Of a stretch of DNA of 64,000 nucleotides, positions 23,385 through 35,640 are shown one piece after another. Each line of letters starts with the position of its first letter. The first letter of the stretch is position 1. The translations under genes were made by a program, and so were the position numbers. Source of the stretch: Symsagittifera roscoffensis. Its lineage: Eukaryota; Xenacoelomorpha; Acoela; Convolutidae. Location of the stretch: the NCBI RefSeq assembly GCF_963678635.1, contig NC_087067.1, forward strand, positions 18,731,639 through 18,795,638. Direction: 5' to 3'. The notes beneath the pieces are model-generated. The model searched no databases. It was not told the origin of the DNA and saw only the letters and a list, made by a program, of their open reading frames with translations.

Positions 23385-23511
23385 GTTAAACTAATTTCTC
23401 ATTTTAGTTGTTGGGATAAACTTGAGCATGACATGGTCGATTCGAATTTTTCAAAAATTACAGTTTCCCCCAAAATCGAGGTCAAACTTCCGACCATGAC
23501 CGACTGAAACA
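23385..23511 (-). repeat. Second copy of an Element 1-type LTR start
   Basis: It matches 22300-22427 ('tctcattttagttgt', 'gagcatgacatgg', 'cttccgaccatgaccgact'). On the minus strand it would start TGTTTCAGTCGGTCATGG at 23511. It is a detached LTR fragment about 1.08 kb beyond the end of Element 1. Confidence 0.65.
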
Positions 23512-23930
23512 TGATTGGCCCACCTTTTACAAATTAAAGCTTGAATTTGGTATATGTCTGGTATTTCTGTTTTGGTGTTTTCAAAAATGTCAATGTTAAC
23601 AAATAACCTATTAACTAGCTTCTTTGTGCTTATTTTCATCGATTGCTACAAAATAATCATTTTTTCAGAACTGAGAAAAACTCGAAAAAGTAATAGGTTT
23701 TCTTGGGTTGCCAATTTTTTTTCCATAAGGTCAAATTAGGTGTCACTCAAGCGCACTAATAACATCACTATAGTGCCTCTCCAGCGCACTTTACCCTCAT
23801 CATTTTGATTAGGTTTATCATTTTTACTAATGATAATACTTCTCGTATTATCAATTTTATTGTCAAGTTTACTTTTATGATGCGGCGACAAAAACCGAAA
23901 TTCAGATCCAATTGTTTAATTTAATGACAT
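23512..23930. other. AT-rich stretch, nothing recognised
   Basis: No supported coding region, RNA or repeat. The short open frames are low-complexity. Confidence 0.5.
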
Positions 23931-26500
23931 ATTGGAGCGACTTAACGATTACAAAAACAACATAAAAATTCTACACCTAAACCGCAGGAGTTTAAACAAA
24001 AAAAATCAAGTCTAAAAAAACTAGTAAATACATGTGGATTAAACACAATTTATGGGTTTTCTGAGACATGGTTTAATAACTCTAATGATAACAATGTATG
24101 AACACTAGATAGTGATCATTTTGTCTCCTTTCGATGTGATAGATCAGTAGTCGCAAAATGAAAAACAAAAAAAGCGAGCGTCATGATACTCATTCCCAAA
24201 ATCTTACACCATAAACTACGCACAGATCTAATTTTTTTTCATCAAAAGTATGAACGAATCTGAGCAGAAATCAAAGAATAAAACTGAAAGATCATCACTA
24301 TTAAACATTTCCTATAATCCGAATATATCTAACAAAATAGAGTTTGTCCATGAGCTTGCTCTGTCAGTTGACTTCGCACAATTTTAATGACCTATAACTT
24401 AGAAGTTGTCAATAATTCAACGCCAACTCATTCAAAAACACTGACTGACTAGATTATCACAGACTTCAACTCAATCGAATTGAAGAACAAAGTTTTAAAT
24501 TTCTCTTCACCAATTAAAACTGATCAATTAGCTACAATGTTGATATCTGAATTAAAGTTGTTTGATAAATTGTGCCGTTTGAGCGCATTATCTACGATAG
24601 ATCAAAATATTCAGAAAAAAAATTTGAAACTGCCCTAACAAGCATTAATTGGGAGTCTTTCTACAGGCTGTTATCGATATATAACCCTGAAAAATGTTCA
24701 ATGTTGCAAATTCAAATATAAGAGGCTGCCCGAAAAGATGCGCACCACTTAAATCAGTCTATATTCTTAATGACAAAACAAAAGTCAACCTGAAAGACGA
24801 TAGTTTCATATCGAAATTAATTAGTCCTAAAACAACTGAGCAACAAATATGGAATACAATAAATGACACAAGAAACTCGAAAAAATTAGCAACCAAAATC
24901 ACACTACTAAAAAATTCATTTGGTGCAGCAATAACAAACAACTTCAATATGGCAAACTTTTTGATTATAAGTTTTCTAGACTCGGATGTTTTTTTGAGAA
25001 AAGAAATAACAAAACGTAATTGCATCAGCCGTCAAAAAAACAAGGACCAAAAAGAACGCAATCAAAAAATTTGTTTCCGGTTTGTAACTGAAAATTAATG
25101 TAAAAAACAAAAAATAATAAATTCAAACGCACATAAACCATCCGCATCTTCTGCTCATCGAGCCTGTGCTCTGAAAGATGGGTGCAAGGAAATATATCCA
25201 CACCATACATTTCTTATAAATGACCTTATTAAGTACAATTTATTTCCAACTAGACTCAAAAGAGCTATTGTTACCCCAATATGCCAAAAAAATAACCCAG
25301 AAATAGCAGAAAACTATAGACCAATCTCCATAACAGGGGCACTTTCTAAATTTTTTGAGAAACTACAATACAAACAAATCAATGAATAGTTATTATTATT
25401 ATATAGCCTGCTCAGCAGCACCCAATTTGGTTTTAGAATTTCACATTCAACGATGGACGCCAACTTTTATTGCCTTGAGTTCTTCACAAATCAATGGATG
25501 AAAACAAATAGGTTGCCGTATCTGTATTAGTTCTATCCAAATTTTTTGATTCTATCAACCACGAGCATTTAAAGAAAAAATTGAATGATTTGGGGTTCTC
25601 TGAATCAGCAATTGAAACAATTCATAGCTATAAACAATAGACAGCAGAAAACTGTAGTAAATGAGACTGAATCCAATTGGATCTCACTTCACCAAGGCGT
25701 AACTCCAGGTAGAATTTTGGGACCCCTAATTTTCAACCTATACATAAATGACTTGAAAAAAAAACATTTAACTGAATTTGCAAAGTGTTACATTATGCAG
25801 ATGATACACTACTCTTTTGTGATGATAATGACATCAAAAGTGCTCTATGGCTACTGCAAAAATCCTGTCAAAGTTTGTCTCTGTACTTCACAAAACATTC
25901 TCTAGAACTCAACACATAGAAAACTGAGTTGATAAAATTTAGCAAAAAACATCAAGGCAGAAACCACAAATCAAAGCTCAGTATCATATTAGATGATAAA
26001 AAAAGAAGAAAAACCAAAAGTTAAATCTTTGCGGATCATTCCAGATCATTTTTCTAACCTTTCAAGGAGAAGTAAAAAAAAAAGTAAGAAAAATGGCTAG
26101 CGGGATCAAAACCTTACAATCGATAAAAAAAACTACTGACAATCAAAAACCGAAAACTATTATTGATTGCTTTAGTCATAAGCCATCTGCACTACTCAGC
26201 AATACTATTAAGCAGTTTGACATCCAATCTAATCATATCCCAGAAAAACAACTGAGTTATGCAAAAAAGATCTGCCGTGACAGAAGAAAATTTGATTCTT
26301 CAACCGATCTTAAGCTGGAAAACAAGATACTTCCAATTTCCTTGATTCTCGATTGGAAAGTAGTTTGCCATCTACGGAAAATTAAACACAAACTACTACC
26401 GGTATGCACAAGAAACTAGTACATAAACAACAAACACAATTGACGAGAACAAAAAAACTAAAAAAACTACACTTTCAAGCAAGATTCAACGGTCATTATA
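23931..26500 (+). mobile_element. Degenerate non-LTR retrotransposon (LINE) with AP endonuclease and RT
   Basis: A decayed LINE on the plus strand. The endonuclease start reads 'IKILHLNRRSLNKK' (about 23965), followed by 'SETWFNN' (about 24060) and 'VMILIPK' (about 24180). A linker follows at 24694-25098. RT motifs are 'ENYRPISITGALSKFFEKL' (about 25310-25370), 'QFGFRISHSTMDAN' (about 25430), 'GVTPGRILGPLIFNLYINDL' (about 25695-25755) and the catalytic 'YADD' (about 25794-25805). The C-terminal 'RRKFDSSTDLK' and 'ILPISLILDWKVV' segment ends near 26410. Many stops and frameshifts separate these pieces, so it is dead. The endonuclease-RT layout fits the Jockey/CR1 group. The exact clade is not decided. 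Confidence 0.85.
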
Positions 26501-26539
26501 TCGAAAACTGTTTTTTTCAGAAAATCAGTTTTTATTTGG

Positions 26540-28213
26540 AAACGCGGCACTAGGAAAAGGACGATGAAGGCCTTAGCAACCGATTAGTAGTAAAAAGGAG
26601 GGTCAAAATTTTCTAAAATTTTTCATTTTCGAATTTTCAATTTTCAGCAGTCTGTTTCTGAGAAATGCGGAACGGCCATTTTGAACAAGAAAAAGGTATA
26701 AAAAAAACAAACAACCGGAGTGGCAAGACAAGGATTATTTGTAAGAAACACGAGTAATACGAAGCTTCTTAACGTGGTCTTAAAGTCTTAGAGGCTTATC
26801 TTAAAGAAGCCATACGGAAGGAAGGTCCAGTGGGACTGTGACATTCGATCAGAATGGCCCCAAAAAGCATGGCTACTTCTAAAATTTATTGTGACCATAA
26901 ACTGGAAAGATTGGCAATTTTAGCAGACTAACAATACTAATCGAACGATTTAACAAATCGGGAATAGGCGTGACGTAATAAATTTCATGAACTTTCATTA
27001 AAAAAGACACGTCACGACCTTGAAATTTCGCGATCACTGAAAGTGAGAAAAAACAGAACAACAACACTCGTTGAAACAGACGAGTCGAACGAAAAATAGC
27101 AACGAACAAAGAAATTATAGTGATTGACGTTAACGGAAGACCATTCCGAATTGTAACGATTGTAACTGCACAATTGTTACCGCAGATTTCCCAAAAACCG
27201 TAAGGGTATTGGGAAGACTGTGCCAGTCTTCCGGAAGGACGCTAAGAACGCTCTTAGTCCGGATTCCAGAATCCGGAAGAGTCTCGGGAAGAGAACTCAA
27301 ACTCTATTTTAACAAACTTTTAGCTTCCTGGAATGTCCTGAATTGAATTAATAACATCTAAATTCGTTTTCAGATAATGAGAAAGTAGGAGTTGAAGGAA
27401 TGGTCGGTCCATCTCCAATGCGAATGATGATTTTTATCTACTGAACAAAAACAATAGTAATATCGTAAATAGGTAATAGCCCCGTTTTTAGGAGTGACCT
27501 CGTGGTATAAGGACCGGGCCATGAGATCACTATTTGCATGTAACCAAGTAAATCTGAGCGTTTTGTGCAAAGCCCAAAGCAGTAACGATTTTTTCAACCC
27601 GATGTTAAAAGGACCACACAAAGAACTGGCTTTGGTAGAGACGGTTGAAAGCATGTAGAGCTGTGTTTAGACGCTAGCAAGTCGTTTTACAACCTAACTA
27701 TAATTTCCCTCCATATCTATTTCCGGGAAAATGTTACAGACATCCGGAGCGGATCAGTACCCTCCCGAGCCCCGAGATTGCAGAGATAGGAGAGTAATCT
27801 CCGAAGGAGAGTGGAATTGGAGGCCCGGTGCCCAAGGACTTAGTGGACTGTAAAACTTAATTTTTAGCTGCTGTGATGCCCTGAACAGTTGAATTAACTC
27901 CAATTTTATATTGTATTTCAGAACATGAGTAGCTAAAAAGAGCTAAGGTCAATCCAAATCCAAAGGAAAACAAAAAGACCGAAGCCAATGGGTTTAGTTC
28001 ATAACTGTCACTAAAAACCTGGTAAGTAATGATTTCTGAGACGCGTTTTTAGTAGTAATCACGTAGTCTGGGAATCCGAAACACAGCTATGTGGTTATCT
28101 TCGCATGCAAGCGAAAGCTGATCAAAAGTCGTTTGACTGATGGCCTAAAAAGACTGAAGCCTCTTTGTTTACTTAGCCCTACACAGACCAGAAAACTAAC
28201 TGGCTAGGTCTAG
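26540..28213 (+). mobile_element. Old LTR (relative of the 21698-22290 fragment), split by a solo LTR
   Basis: Two pieces, 26540-26836 and 27739-28213, are joined by homology to 21698-22290 ('aaaaaggagg', 'ggaaggtccagtggga', 'tggaggcccggtg', 'atgccctgaac', 'ataactgtcactaaaaac'). A solo LTR sits between them and Element 2 interrupts the far end. This is the oldest layer at this place. Confidence 0.7.
26837..27738 (+). mobile_element. Solo LTR of the Element 2 family
   Basis: 902 bases, TGTGACATTCGATCAG to AAAATGTTACA, matching the Element 2 LTRs end to end at clearly lower identity than those two show to each other. It is flanked by GAC on both sides (26834-26836 and 27739-27741). The related uninterrupted site at about 21995-22010 reads 'gggacatccgg', so the duplication is exactly 3 bases. 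It arose by recombination between the two LTRs of a former full copy. Confidence 0.85.
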
Positions 28214-28528
28214 TGTGACATTCGACCAGAATGTGCCAAAATGCAATCTCTGCAGAATTCGAAATTTTAGCAGCGAGCCTTCCGGATTAGTGATTTTTAA
28301 GGATTAAGAACGTTATTTGAACGATTGAACAAAACTTGAAGGTTGAAGGATTCGGAAATTGCTAATTTTTAAATTTTCGAAGTGATTACGTAACATTTCT
28401 GAGAAACGTCAGAAACGGCCATTTTGGCAGAAAAGCTGAAAAGCAACAGAAAAACGATAGTCGCACTGACGAAAACAACTAAGATTCTGAGAGAAAAACA
28501 ATAGAGAAAAACAGAGGAACGTTCCGAG

Positions 28529-28560
28529 TTGCAACTATTGTGTCGCTACAATAGTTGCAA
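28529..28560 (+). promoter_or_regulatory. Perfect palindrome in Element 2 5' LTR U3
   Basis: TTGCAACTATTGT, a 6-base loop, then its exact reverse complement, about 130 bases upstream of the TATA box. The same palindrome is intact in the 3' LTR (52216-52247) and is present in a weaker form in the solo LTR (about 27150-27180). It may be a dimeric protein-binding site or an RNA hairpin. Confidence 0.55.
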
Positions 28561-28687
28561 GGCCGTTGCAGACAACGGTGAAGGGTGGAAGATAGCCTTC
28601 CGGATTACGAAGAAATCAAGGTTAACGAGCTTGATTCAGTGGATTCAAGAATCCGGAAGGGTTTCGGAACTGAAATTTTTATCCTTT

Positions 28688-28695
28688 TATATAAA
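28688..28695 (+). promoter_or_regulatory. TATA box in Element 2 5' LTR
   Basis: TATATAAA, conserved at 52375-52382 in the 3' LTR. It is followed 107 bases later by AATAAA (28795-28800), an arrangement that fits a short R region between them. Confidence 0.6.
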
Positions 28696-28794
28696 CTTTT
28701 AGCTTCTTGTCAAGCTAGGAGTTGGGGGAAAGGGTTGATCCATCTTCGATGGAGATGATGATTTTTATCTACCGAACAAAAACAATCGTAATAT

Positions 28795-28800
28795 AATAAA
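28795..28800 (+). terminator. Candidate polyadenylation signal in Element 2 5' LTR
   Basis: AATAAA downstream of the TATA box. The same signal is at 52534-52539 in the 3' LTR, where it would act on the element's own transcript. Confidence 0.45.
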
Positions 28801-29094
28801 TAGTAGTAGCCCTGTTTTTAGGAGTTACCTCGTGGTCTGGGGATACTGAGACCCAGCCATGAGCTCACTATTCTTGCATGTAATTAAGTTAATTTGAGTG
28901 TTTTGACCGAAGCCGAAAGCAGTAACGTTTTTCGTCGACCCGATGTTAGAAAAGACCACCGAAAGTACTGGCTTGGTAGAGATGGTGAAAAGCATATAAA
29001 GCTCTGTTTAGATGTTAGCCAGTCGTCTTAGGACTTAGTTTTATTTTCCGTCGATATGTATCTTCCGGGCGAATGTTACATACATGTTTTTATG

Positions 29095-29111
29095 GCGCTC
29101 CTGGGTGTTAT
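29095..29111 (+). promoter_or_regulatory. Candidate primer-binding site of Element 2
   Basis: TGGCGCTCCTGGGTGTT begins 12 bases after the LTR. The identical block lies 11 bases after the LTR of Element 3 (54161). It starts with TGG as expected for pairing with a tRNA 3' CCA end and would imply a tRNA with discriminator G. The tRNA is not identified, and the spacing is longer than the usual 0-5 bases. Confidence 0.5.
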
Positions 29112-31921
29112 TCTTTTTTAACATCATGACCGGCAGAACCGTTAACGAGCACTCCGCGCCGAGCGGATGCTCACATTAACGCCCTTCATAGGCCTAAACC
29201 GCCGGGGCGGAAGGGTAGTTCGGAACGCGGAAGCCTTCCGGATTACCGTGAATAGCTTTTTAACTTAGTTAAGACCGAAAACTCACGAACCAGGAAGGGT
29301 GGGGGGATTCGCGGTCCCGTCGTTCCCTGAGGGGTTCGTGACCAAAAACAGATGTGATCCGACCCCCCCGTTTGTTGTTGATAGATATATTGTTGTTACA
29401 GGCATTTATATCAGTCAGGATCGTTACGATCAGTTTTTTAGCCCGTTTGTGAGGCTTGTACTGTAGGGTTATTTGAGCATTTAAGCACGTTAATGATAAA
29501 TTGCGCTCAATCCGGAAGGGTCAGCTGATTTGCGCTCAATTCGGAGGGGTCTTGGGAGAAGACTGATCCGGCAAGCAGTACAAGGAGCAACAAGAAGGGG
29601 CTCAAGGACATCAACAATCGACTGTTGGGTATCGTTAACAAGTTTTGTATCCCTTTTGGTACCAAAAAATAAGATAGTAATCTGTGGGGGGCCCGACAGT
29701 GCTGCACTATAGTGACCCTTCACCGAACTGCGAATATCCGAGTTAAGCGCCTTAATTCGGATATTAAACAAACCCGGAGGGGTATAGTATTACTAATATT
29801 ATTACTTATATAGCCTATATTAATAGTCTTGTATCGTTTTTCAGTGAAAAACAACGAAAACAGACCAGTTTTTAGGGTCAAAATAGCGATATTTTGATCC
29901 CCCCACAAGTCGCGATTTTTGAAATATCTATTTTTTTTGAAACGGAAAAAAGCGCTAAAGTAGTGTGTTACATCGTAACTGCACTACCATAATAGATAGA
30001 ACCGGTTAAGTTTAGTTCGAAAGTGGTTGGAGCTATTTTGGTACCGAAAACCGAAATTTCGTGATTTGTGAGAAAACGAAACAGTAAAAATTCAGAAATT
30101 TTTTTGAAATTTTTGAGTTAGAACAGTAAAAATTATTGTTCGGACAACGTCCACTAGTGAATCTACAAGTTTTAAAACCCGCTACCCAAAAACCTTCCGG
30201 GTTACAGAGAAATCGAACTTAACGTGTTTGATTTGGTGGATTCATCAATCCGGAGGGGTACAGGTAGCATAGTTTTTCGCAAATTTTTTCAACTAAAGCG
30301 TTTTAGATCGGGTCTTTTTCATTGAACTAGAAGAGTATAGGCCTTCTGAGCTCGGATCAATAAATTTTAGGTCGAAAGGACCAGATTTGCGGAAAAAGTT
30401 AGGCGGAACCTATAAGAGAGAAATTTTTTGAGTTTAGAAAAAAAGACGTTTTGGTTAATAACTTTGGAACCACTGGGCATATCGAGTTGATCTTGGTACC
30501 AATAGATCAGAAATTAGATCAGGGACAAAAATTTATTGGAAAAGTAAGTGTGAAATTTTTGTGAGATTGTTTTTTAGCAAATTCACCAATTTGGGAGGGT
30601 AGACCCTTCACGTTTTACAAATTTTGTTTAGAAAAGCCCTTATACTCCTACCAAAAGGTATTAGCGGTTGAATAAAGTAACTTTAGGCTGTTCCAGACAA
30701 AAAGGGAAGGCTAGGGGCACAGCAAAACCTTAATCGAGCCGAAGTTAGGCAAGCGATAAGACCCTTCACCGTTAGCGTGAATTGTCAAATAAGAGGCTTA
30801 ACTTCAATCCGGAAGGGTCTAGGAAAGTAGTACATACCCTTCCTAGTTAATTGAAAAAGCAAAATTGCATCGGAGAACGTGTCTGGAAGGGTATAGGTTG
30901 AAAGAAGGAAATCTCCGAAAAGCTACTTTTACGAAACCGGAGGGCTCCCAATCCGGAGGGGTCAAAATTTTTTCAAGTTAGGAGGGGTCCGAATCCGGAG
31001 GGGTCTTATAGTTGCTAATTCGGAGGGGTCCAAATCCGGAGGGGTCTTATATTAACTAACTCAGAGGGGTCCCAATCCGGAAGGGTCTAGATTTTGTTAG
31101 TCCGGAAGGGTCCTATTTGTGCCAATCCGGAGGGGTATTATTTTATTAAAGGACTTAGGTAGGCGAAAGAAAGACTAAAGTGAGAGGTATTAGGTTATTA
31201 GCACACAGGCTAGGAATCAGTGACTGCACTGGTAACTTGCCTTTCAATAAGAACCAGACCAAAACAAAACAGGTCCGAACTCGGATATTCGCGACACTAA
31301 GTCTATATTAAAAAGAGCGCGATTCATTGGTGTGGATTGTAACATAATACGTTTTTGTGAAAAGTGACTGCCCTGAGGATTTTACTAGGTCTAGCTCGGG
31401 CAGTCCGAAGGCAGACAGGTAACACAGTACTCGGTGGGTGCAATAGACGCCCACTTGAGAAAATTACTGCCTTCAAAGTTTTGTCTGTTTGGTGCAGCAC
31501 AAAGCGGGGAAAGCTTTTTCTTTAAAAGACAAGTTCGACTATTGTAATGTGACCGACTAAAAGTACAATACATATACGTTTTTTATAGAGGTATTCATAC
31601 TCTGTCATTATATACATATATATATTTTGTTCTTGATTTTAAATCTACATAAACTGTGCTAGATTGGGTAGTGAGTACACTCTCTTTTAAATTGACTGAT
31701 AACATCATATTGTGCTAGTTTTCAAATCTTAAGACCGATAATCGGTTAGTGTGAATAAATTTTATACAACTTGTACTCTGATAACATACAGGGATTCGTG
31801 GTCACTATTTAATAGAATCTTGTGAAATTTATTGTTTTGTGTCATTATTATTGTTAATAAAACTATAAGGTCACTAGCAATCGAGTTAAGTGTATAGGCA
31901 TTAAGAAGTGACAAATAGAGA
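29112..31921 (+). other. Element 2 leader (non-coding, 2.8 kb)
   Basis: No gene. Its first 760 bases after 29321 are related to the fragment at 1021-1880. The motif 'tccgga(a/g)ggggt' recurs through the leader and becomes a dense irregular array at 30930-31135. The last 780 bases before gag are AT-rich with nothing recognised. Confidence 0.65.
30930..31135 (+). repeat. Array of 'aatccggaggggtc' motifs in Element 2 leader
   Basis: About a dozen copies of a 12-14-base core (TCCGGAGGGGTC and variants), spaced by 5-20 bases of AT-rich filler. It lies at the same place in the element as the different arrays of Elements 1 and 3. Confidence 0.75.
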
Positions 31922-34150
31922 ATGAGTCTAGACAAGTCAAGGATACCAAAAATAGGTAATAGCTCTAGGAAATTCATACCTGAGGAGCAAAGAAAAAAGA
32001 TGACCGATCCTTTTGTGGATTGGATCAAACAGGCCCGGACCGACAAAGGGGAGACGGTTTCAGGCAGAATGGTTGAAATGAGAAGTCAGAAGACCTCAGA
32101 AGAGCGAAAAGAACTGTTAGAAGTGGAGGTCAATACGGACCATGCCATGAACGACAACCAGGAAGTATATGCACTGGAAAGGAGAGGCAGAAGGCTGGCG
32201 ATTGAATCTCCGGTAGAACAAGGCCATGATTTTGCCACTTCCACCGGGACACTGGATCGAGAAGAGATGTCGGAACTGTCCGGCATCTCTACTGAAATTG
32301 TGGCAACTAGAAGATCTCCCACAGACAACACCATGATGGCAGGCGTGACGGAAAAACAGACAACGTCCTCATCGTTTTCAGAAAGAATGAAGAACACTTT
32401 CGGAAACATCTTTCCATTCACCATGGGAGGAGGCGCAGGAAACGAAATTGAATCCCAGGAGGAAGAGGATGAAGAGGAGCAAGGGGACTTTGGATCTCAA
32501 GTCAGCTTCAATAGTTCGATCCAGGAGAATGAGGCATACGTCGGAAGAGAGACTGTACCATGGACAAATTTGGTGTAGTGACAACGATAAGCAAAGAGGC
32601 AAACACACCGGGCCATGCGACAAGGGGTAATGGAGCATGGGGCCGGAACAGTAGAGCAATTTCAACGGGGAACAGACAGACCTCTAACGAACGACCAACG
32701 CAAGGCACGCATGCGAATGGGAGAAGTGATTCCGGTAACAGGGGGCATGCAAGCCCGAGGAGGGGTCATGAGGACACCCCAGCGGGAAACACTCGCGGCG
32801 ATTCGGACTGCAGGGATGCACCGCATACAGAGCCTTTGACGAGGTGTGAGGACACTCAAGCGGGACACTCAAGGGATGCTACGGCAATCGCCACAGCATT
32901 TGAACCCCTAAACAGGTCTTTGGAGACATTCCTGACAAGGTTATCCAGAACCAATTAACGCAGTGAGAAGTCCAGAAGAGTCTTTAAGAAACCAAGATGC
33001 TATAAAGACGAATCTGATGGCTGTATTGATACCTGGATAGAGGTAATGAAGCTGCATTTCGAGGAAGAGGACTTGTCGAAGAGACAGGAATGCAGTGCGC
33101 TCACCAGCAACTTGGAAGGGACAGCCCTGAACTGTGTCATGGCCAAGAAGCAATACAACGTGACACTGCTGAGAAAATCTTCGAAATCTTGTTAAACCGT
33201 TTCGGATCAGGGGTGCAGGGGCACCACCAGCGATGATGCGCTTCGAGAAACGGAGGCAACGAGAAGATGAAACGATAGACAAGTTTCTCGATGATTTGGA
33301 AATGCTGAGAAGACGCAGCCAACCGGATGAGTCAAACCGAAGGATGAACCTGGCCGTAGCCTCAAAATTCATCGATGGTGTAAAGAATGATGAACTTCGA
33401 ACAATGCTAGCAACGCATTACACGCCACTATCAACCAACGCGCCAACACCAGAGGAGTTGAGGCTAAAGTCAAGAGAGTATCTTTTGTTGAAACCTCCTT
33501 CGAGATCTGGATACTACAAGAACAATTATGGCAATTTTAACAACGGACCAGCAAACCAAGGGAACAATTGGCACAAACCGAGGGATGATATGGACAAGAG
33601 ACGCTCTTGTGCCAATTGCAGTTCAACGGACCATCATGTGTCAGCATGCCCAACTTACAAACAAGGCATGAAAGCAATAGGCTTTAGCCTCGAGGACGAA
33701 GATGCGTCAGAATTGGACCATGAGGATTTCATGAGAGGAGTAATTGCGAAATTCGGCCCGAAGTGTTTCTGTTGCAACTTGGAAGGTCATTTTAAATTAG
33801 ATTGTCCGCAATTCTGGGATGCAGTGGCAGACATCAAGCATCCAAGACATGAAAAAGCTTTGTCAGGAGTGAAAGCTAGCAAGGCTCGACTTTTGAGTGA
33901 AGCAGAGGCACGCAGAAAGGATAAACCTCAAGAGCTGGCGGCAAAGAAAATGCAAGCGGTAACAGAGGAGACACGTGAGCCGGAACCAGCAACTGCGGCT
34001 GATGACTTCAAGATCGATTATAAGGCAGCCGCGAGAGATGCTCTAAATAGAGTGCAGCAGGAACTGGTGACGAAAGAGATCGAGCAAAAAGTGAAACTTG
34101 AACTGGAAAATGAGAAACTTCAGGAGCAACTGAATACCTTCGAAGCAACG
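31922..34150 (+). pseudogene. Element 2 gag
   Basis: Fossil gag. The N-terminal part (31922-32578) is acidic and Ser/Thr-rich and unlike that of Elements 1 and 3 except for a short 'SFSERMKNTFG' segment. The capsid-like core (about 32985-33500) has 'SDGCIDTWIEVMKLHFEE', 'LLNRFGSG' and 'FEKRRQREDETIDKFLDDLE'. Two CCHC knuckles follow: 'CANCSSTDHHVSAC' (about 33608-33650) and 'CFCCNLEGHFKLDC' (about 33763-33805). A coiled-coil-like stretch ends it. Role: particle assembly and RNA packaging. Broken in a few places. Confidence 0.82.
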
Positions 34151-35640
34151 GAGTTCGAAGAAACGAAAGCACCAAGCAGTTTGAGCATGAAACTTAATGT
34201 GATCTCTGGTCAGAGGTTCGGCATGGTGCCACAGGGAAGCAAGATACAGTCAATAATCTCAGTGGCTGGACATCAGGTAATCAGAAATCTGAGTGAACCA
34301 TCCGAGATCACTTTGATGCATTTGGACACATATGCAGATTGTATGAGGCAGGTGGAACCACGCACCGAGTCGAGAGCCGTGCGAGCACTACTAACGACGG
34401 GTGGCCCTCGCATGAAGAAACTTCATGGACGCTACCTAGAGGTCTATGGGCCGTATCAAGTGATGCTGAACGTGGATGGAATCAGTATCTACACGAGGAC
34501 TTATGTAACAACAGATGATGACCAAATTGGGCAGATCTATTTGGGTGAGGAGGAACTCAAAGTCCGCAGGATAGGCCATGACGCCATGATGGAACAAGAC
34601 GCAGTACACATTGGGTATGAAGCAGATGTGACCGCACATCTGCTCGACACCAACGGAACAAAAATTGGGGTCACAGGGCTTCTGGACACATGAGCGGTAG
34701 TGAGTGTGATGCCGATAAAAACTTGGGAAAGAATGGGCTTCACGCGGGAAGATCTAATTCCAACGAATCTCCGACTGGCCGCCGCCAATCGAGGAGCTAT
34801 CTACGTAGCCGGAAAAACACCAATAACGGTCCTCCACATGGGAGGACGGGATCTTTGGATGAGCTTCCTGGTGGTAGAGAATTTGGACGACGCCGACCAA
34901 TTCATCTTGGGCAGAGATTTTGTCAGGAATTTTGACGTGATGATTGACTTGAACAACGGTCTGATACGGATTAGAAACCCGGACCGAAAGTATGTTAAGA
35001 GACCAATTAATAGGATAATAACAGACGAAAATATGGTACCAATTTTTTTGGATAGAAAAGTAAAATTACAACCAGGACAAGCTGTGGTAGCAATTTTTAG
35101 AATAAGAAATTTGAATTCGTTAAGTGATAGTAAACAGGTTTGCTTAGTACCGAATCCAAATAGTCAGAGTTCGGTGATTTTAGGCCGGAGCTTCTCGGTA
35201 ACGCGAAACGGACTGTGTGTCAGTGTGTTGTTGAACACACTGGACACCACGGTTTCAATCCAGCGTGGAAAGAAGCTTGGTTACGCTTTGCCGATGAGGA
35301 CCGACTATGAGGAGACACAAAACTTAAAGAAATATAGCGTGAAAGACTGTCCCTATCTTGCAAATAAAGATAAAATTTTAAAGAGGGTTAATGAATTAAA
35401 ATCTATTCATAAATTGTTTTCATTGAAATCCGAAACGAACGATGGCTTATCAAGCTGCTCGAATTTTCCGGAACGCCCCTCGTCATACGAACTAGAATCT
35501 GACAAACCGGTTTTGCCAGAGATAGAACATTTAAAAGGGAAAATAGGTGAGGGAGATTTCGAAAAATTGCGGGACCTCCTAAATCGGAACGCAGATGTAT
35601 TTTCAAAACATAAGGCGGATATCGGTTGCTGTAATTTCGT
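34151..35640 (+). pseudogene. Element 2 protease region
   Basis: Fossil retropepsin region. The active-site strand and following 'VSVMPIKTWERMGF' lie near 34675-34745, and the flap/C-terminal 'DQFILGRDFVRNFDV' near 34895-34945. Upstream is a conserved 'YGPYQVMLNVDGI.IYT' stretch. Downstream 'SLSDSKQVCLVPNPNSQS' precedes the RT. Role: cleavage of the Gag-Pol precursor. Confidence 0.75.

Larger units (their letters stand above)
28214..29082 (+). repeat. Element 2 5' LTR
   Basis: 869 bases, TGTGACATTC to GAATGTTACA (imperfect inverted ends). Contains a 13-base-stem palindrome (28529-28560), a TATA box and an AATAAA. It matches the 3' LTR at about 97-98% by eye. Confidence 0.93.

Noticed and set aside
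28520-28530. GGAACGTTCC in the LTR as a heat-shock element
   Set aside because: Only two GAA-type pentamers are present, whereas a working element normally has three. Mentioned only as a palindrome.
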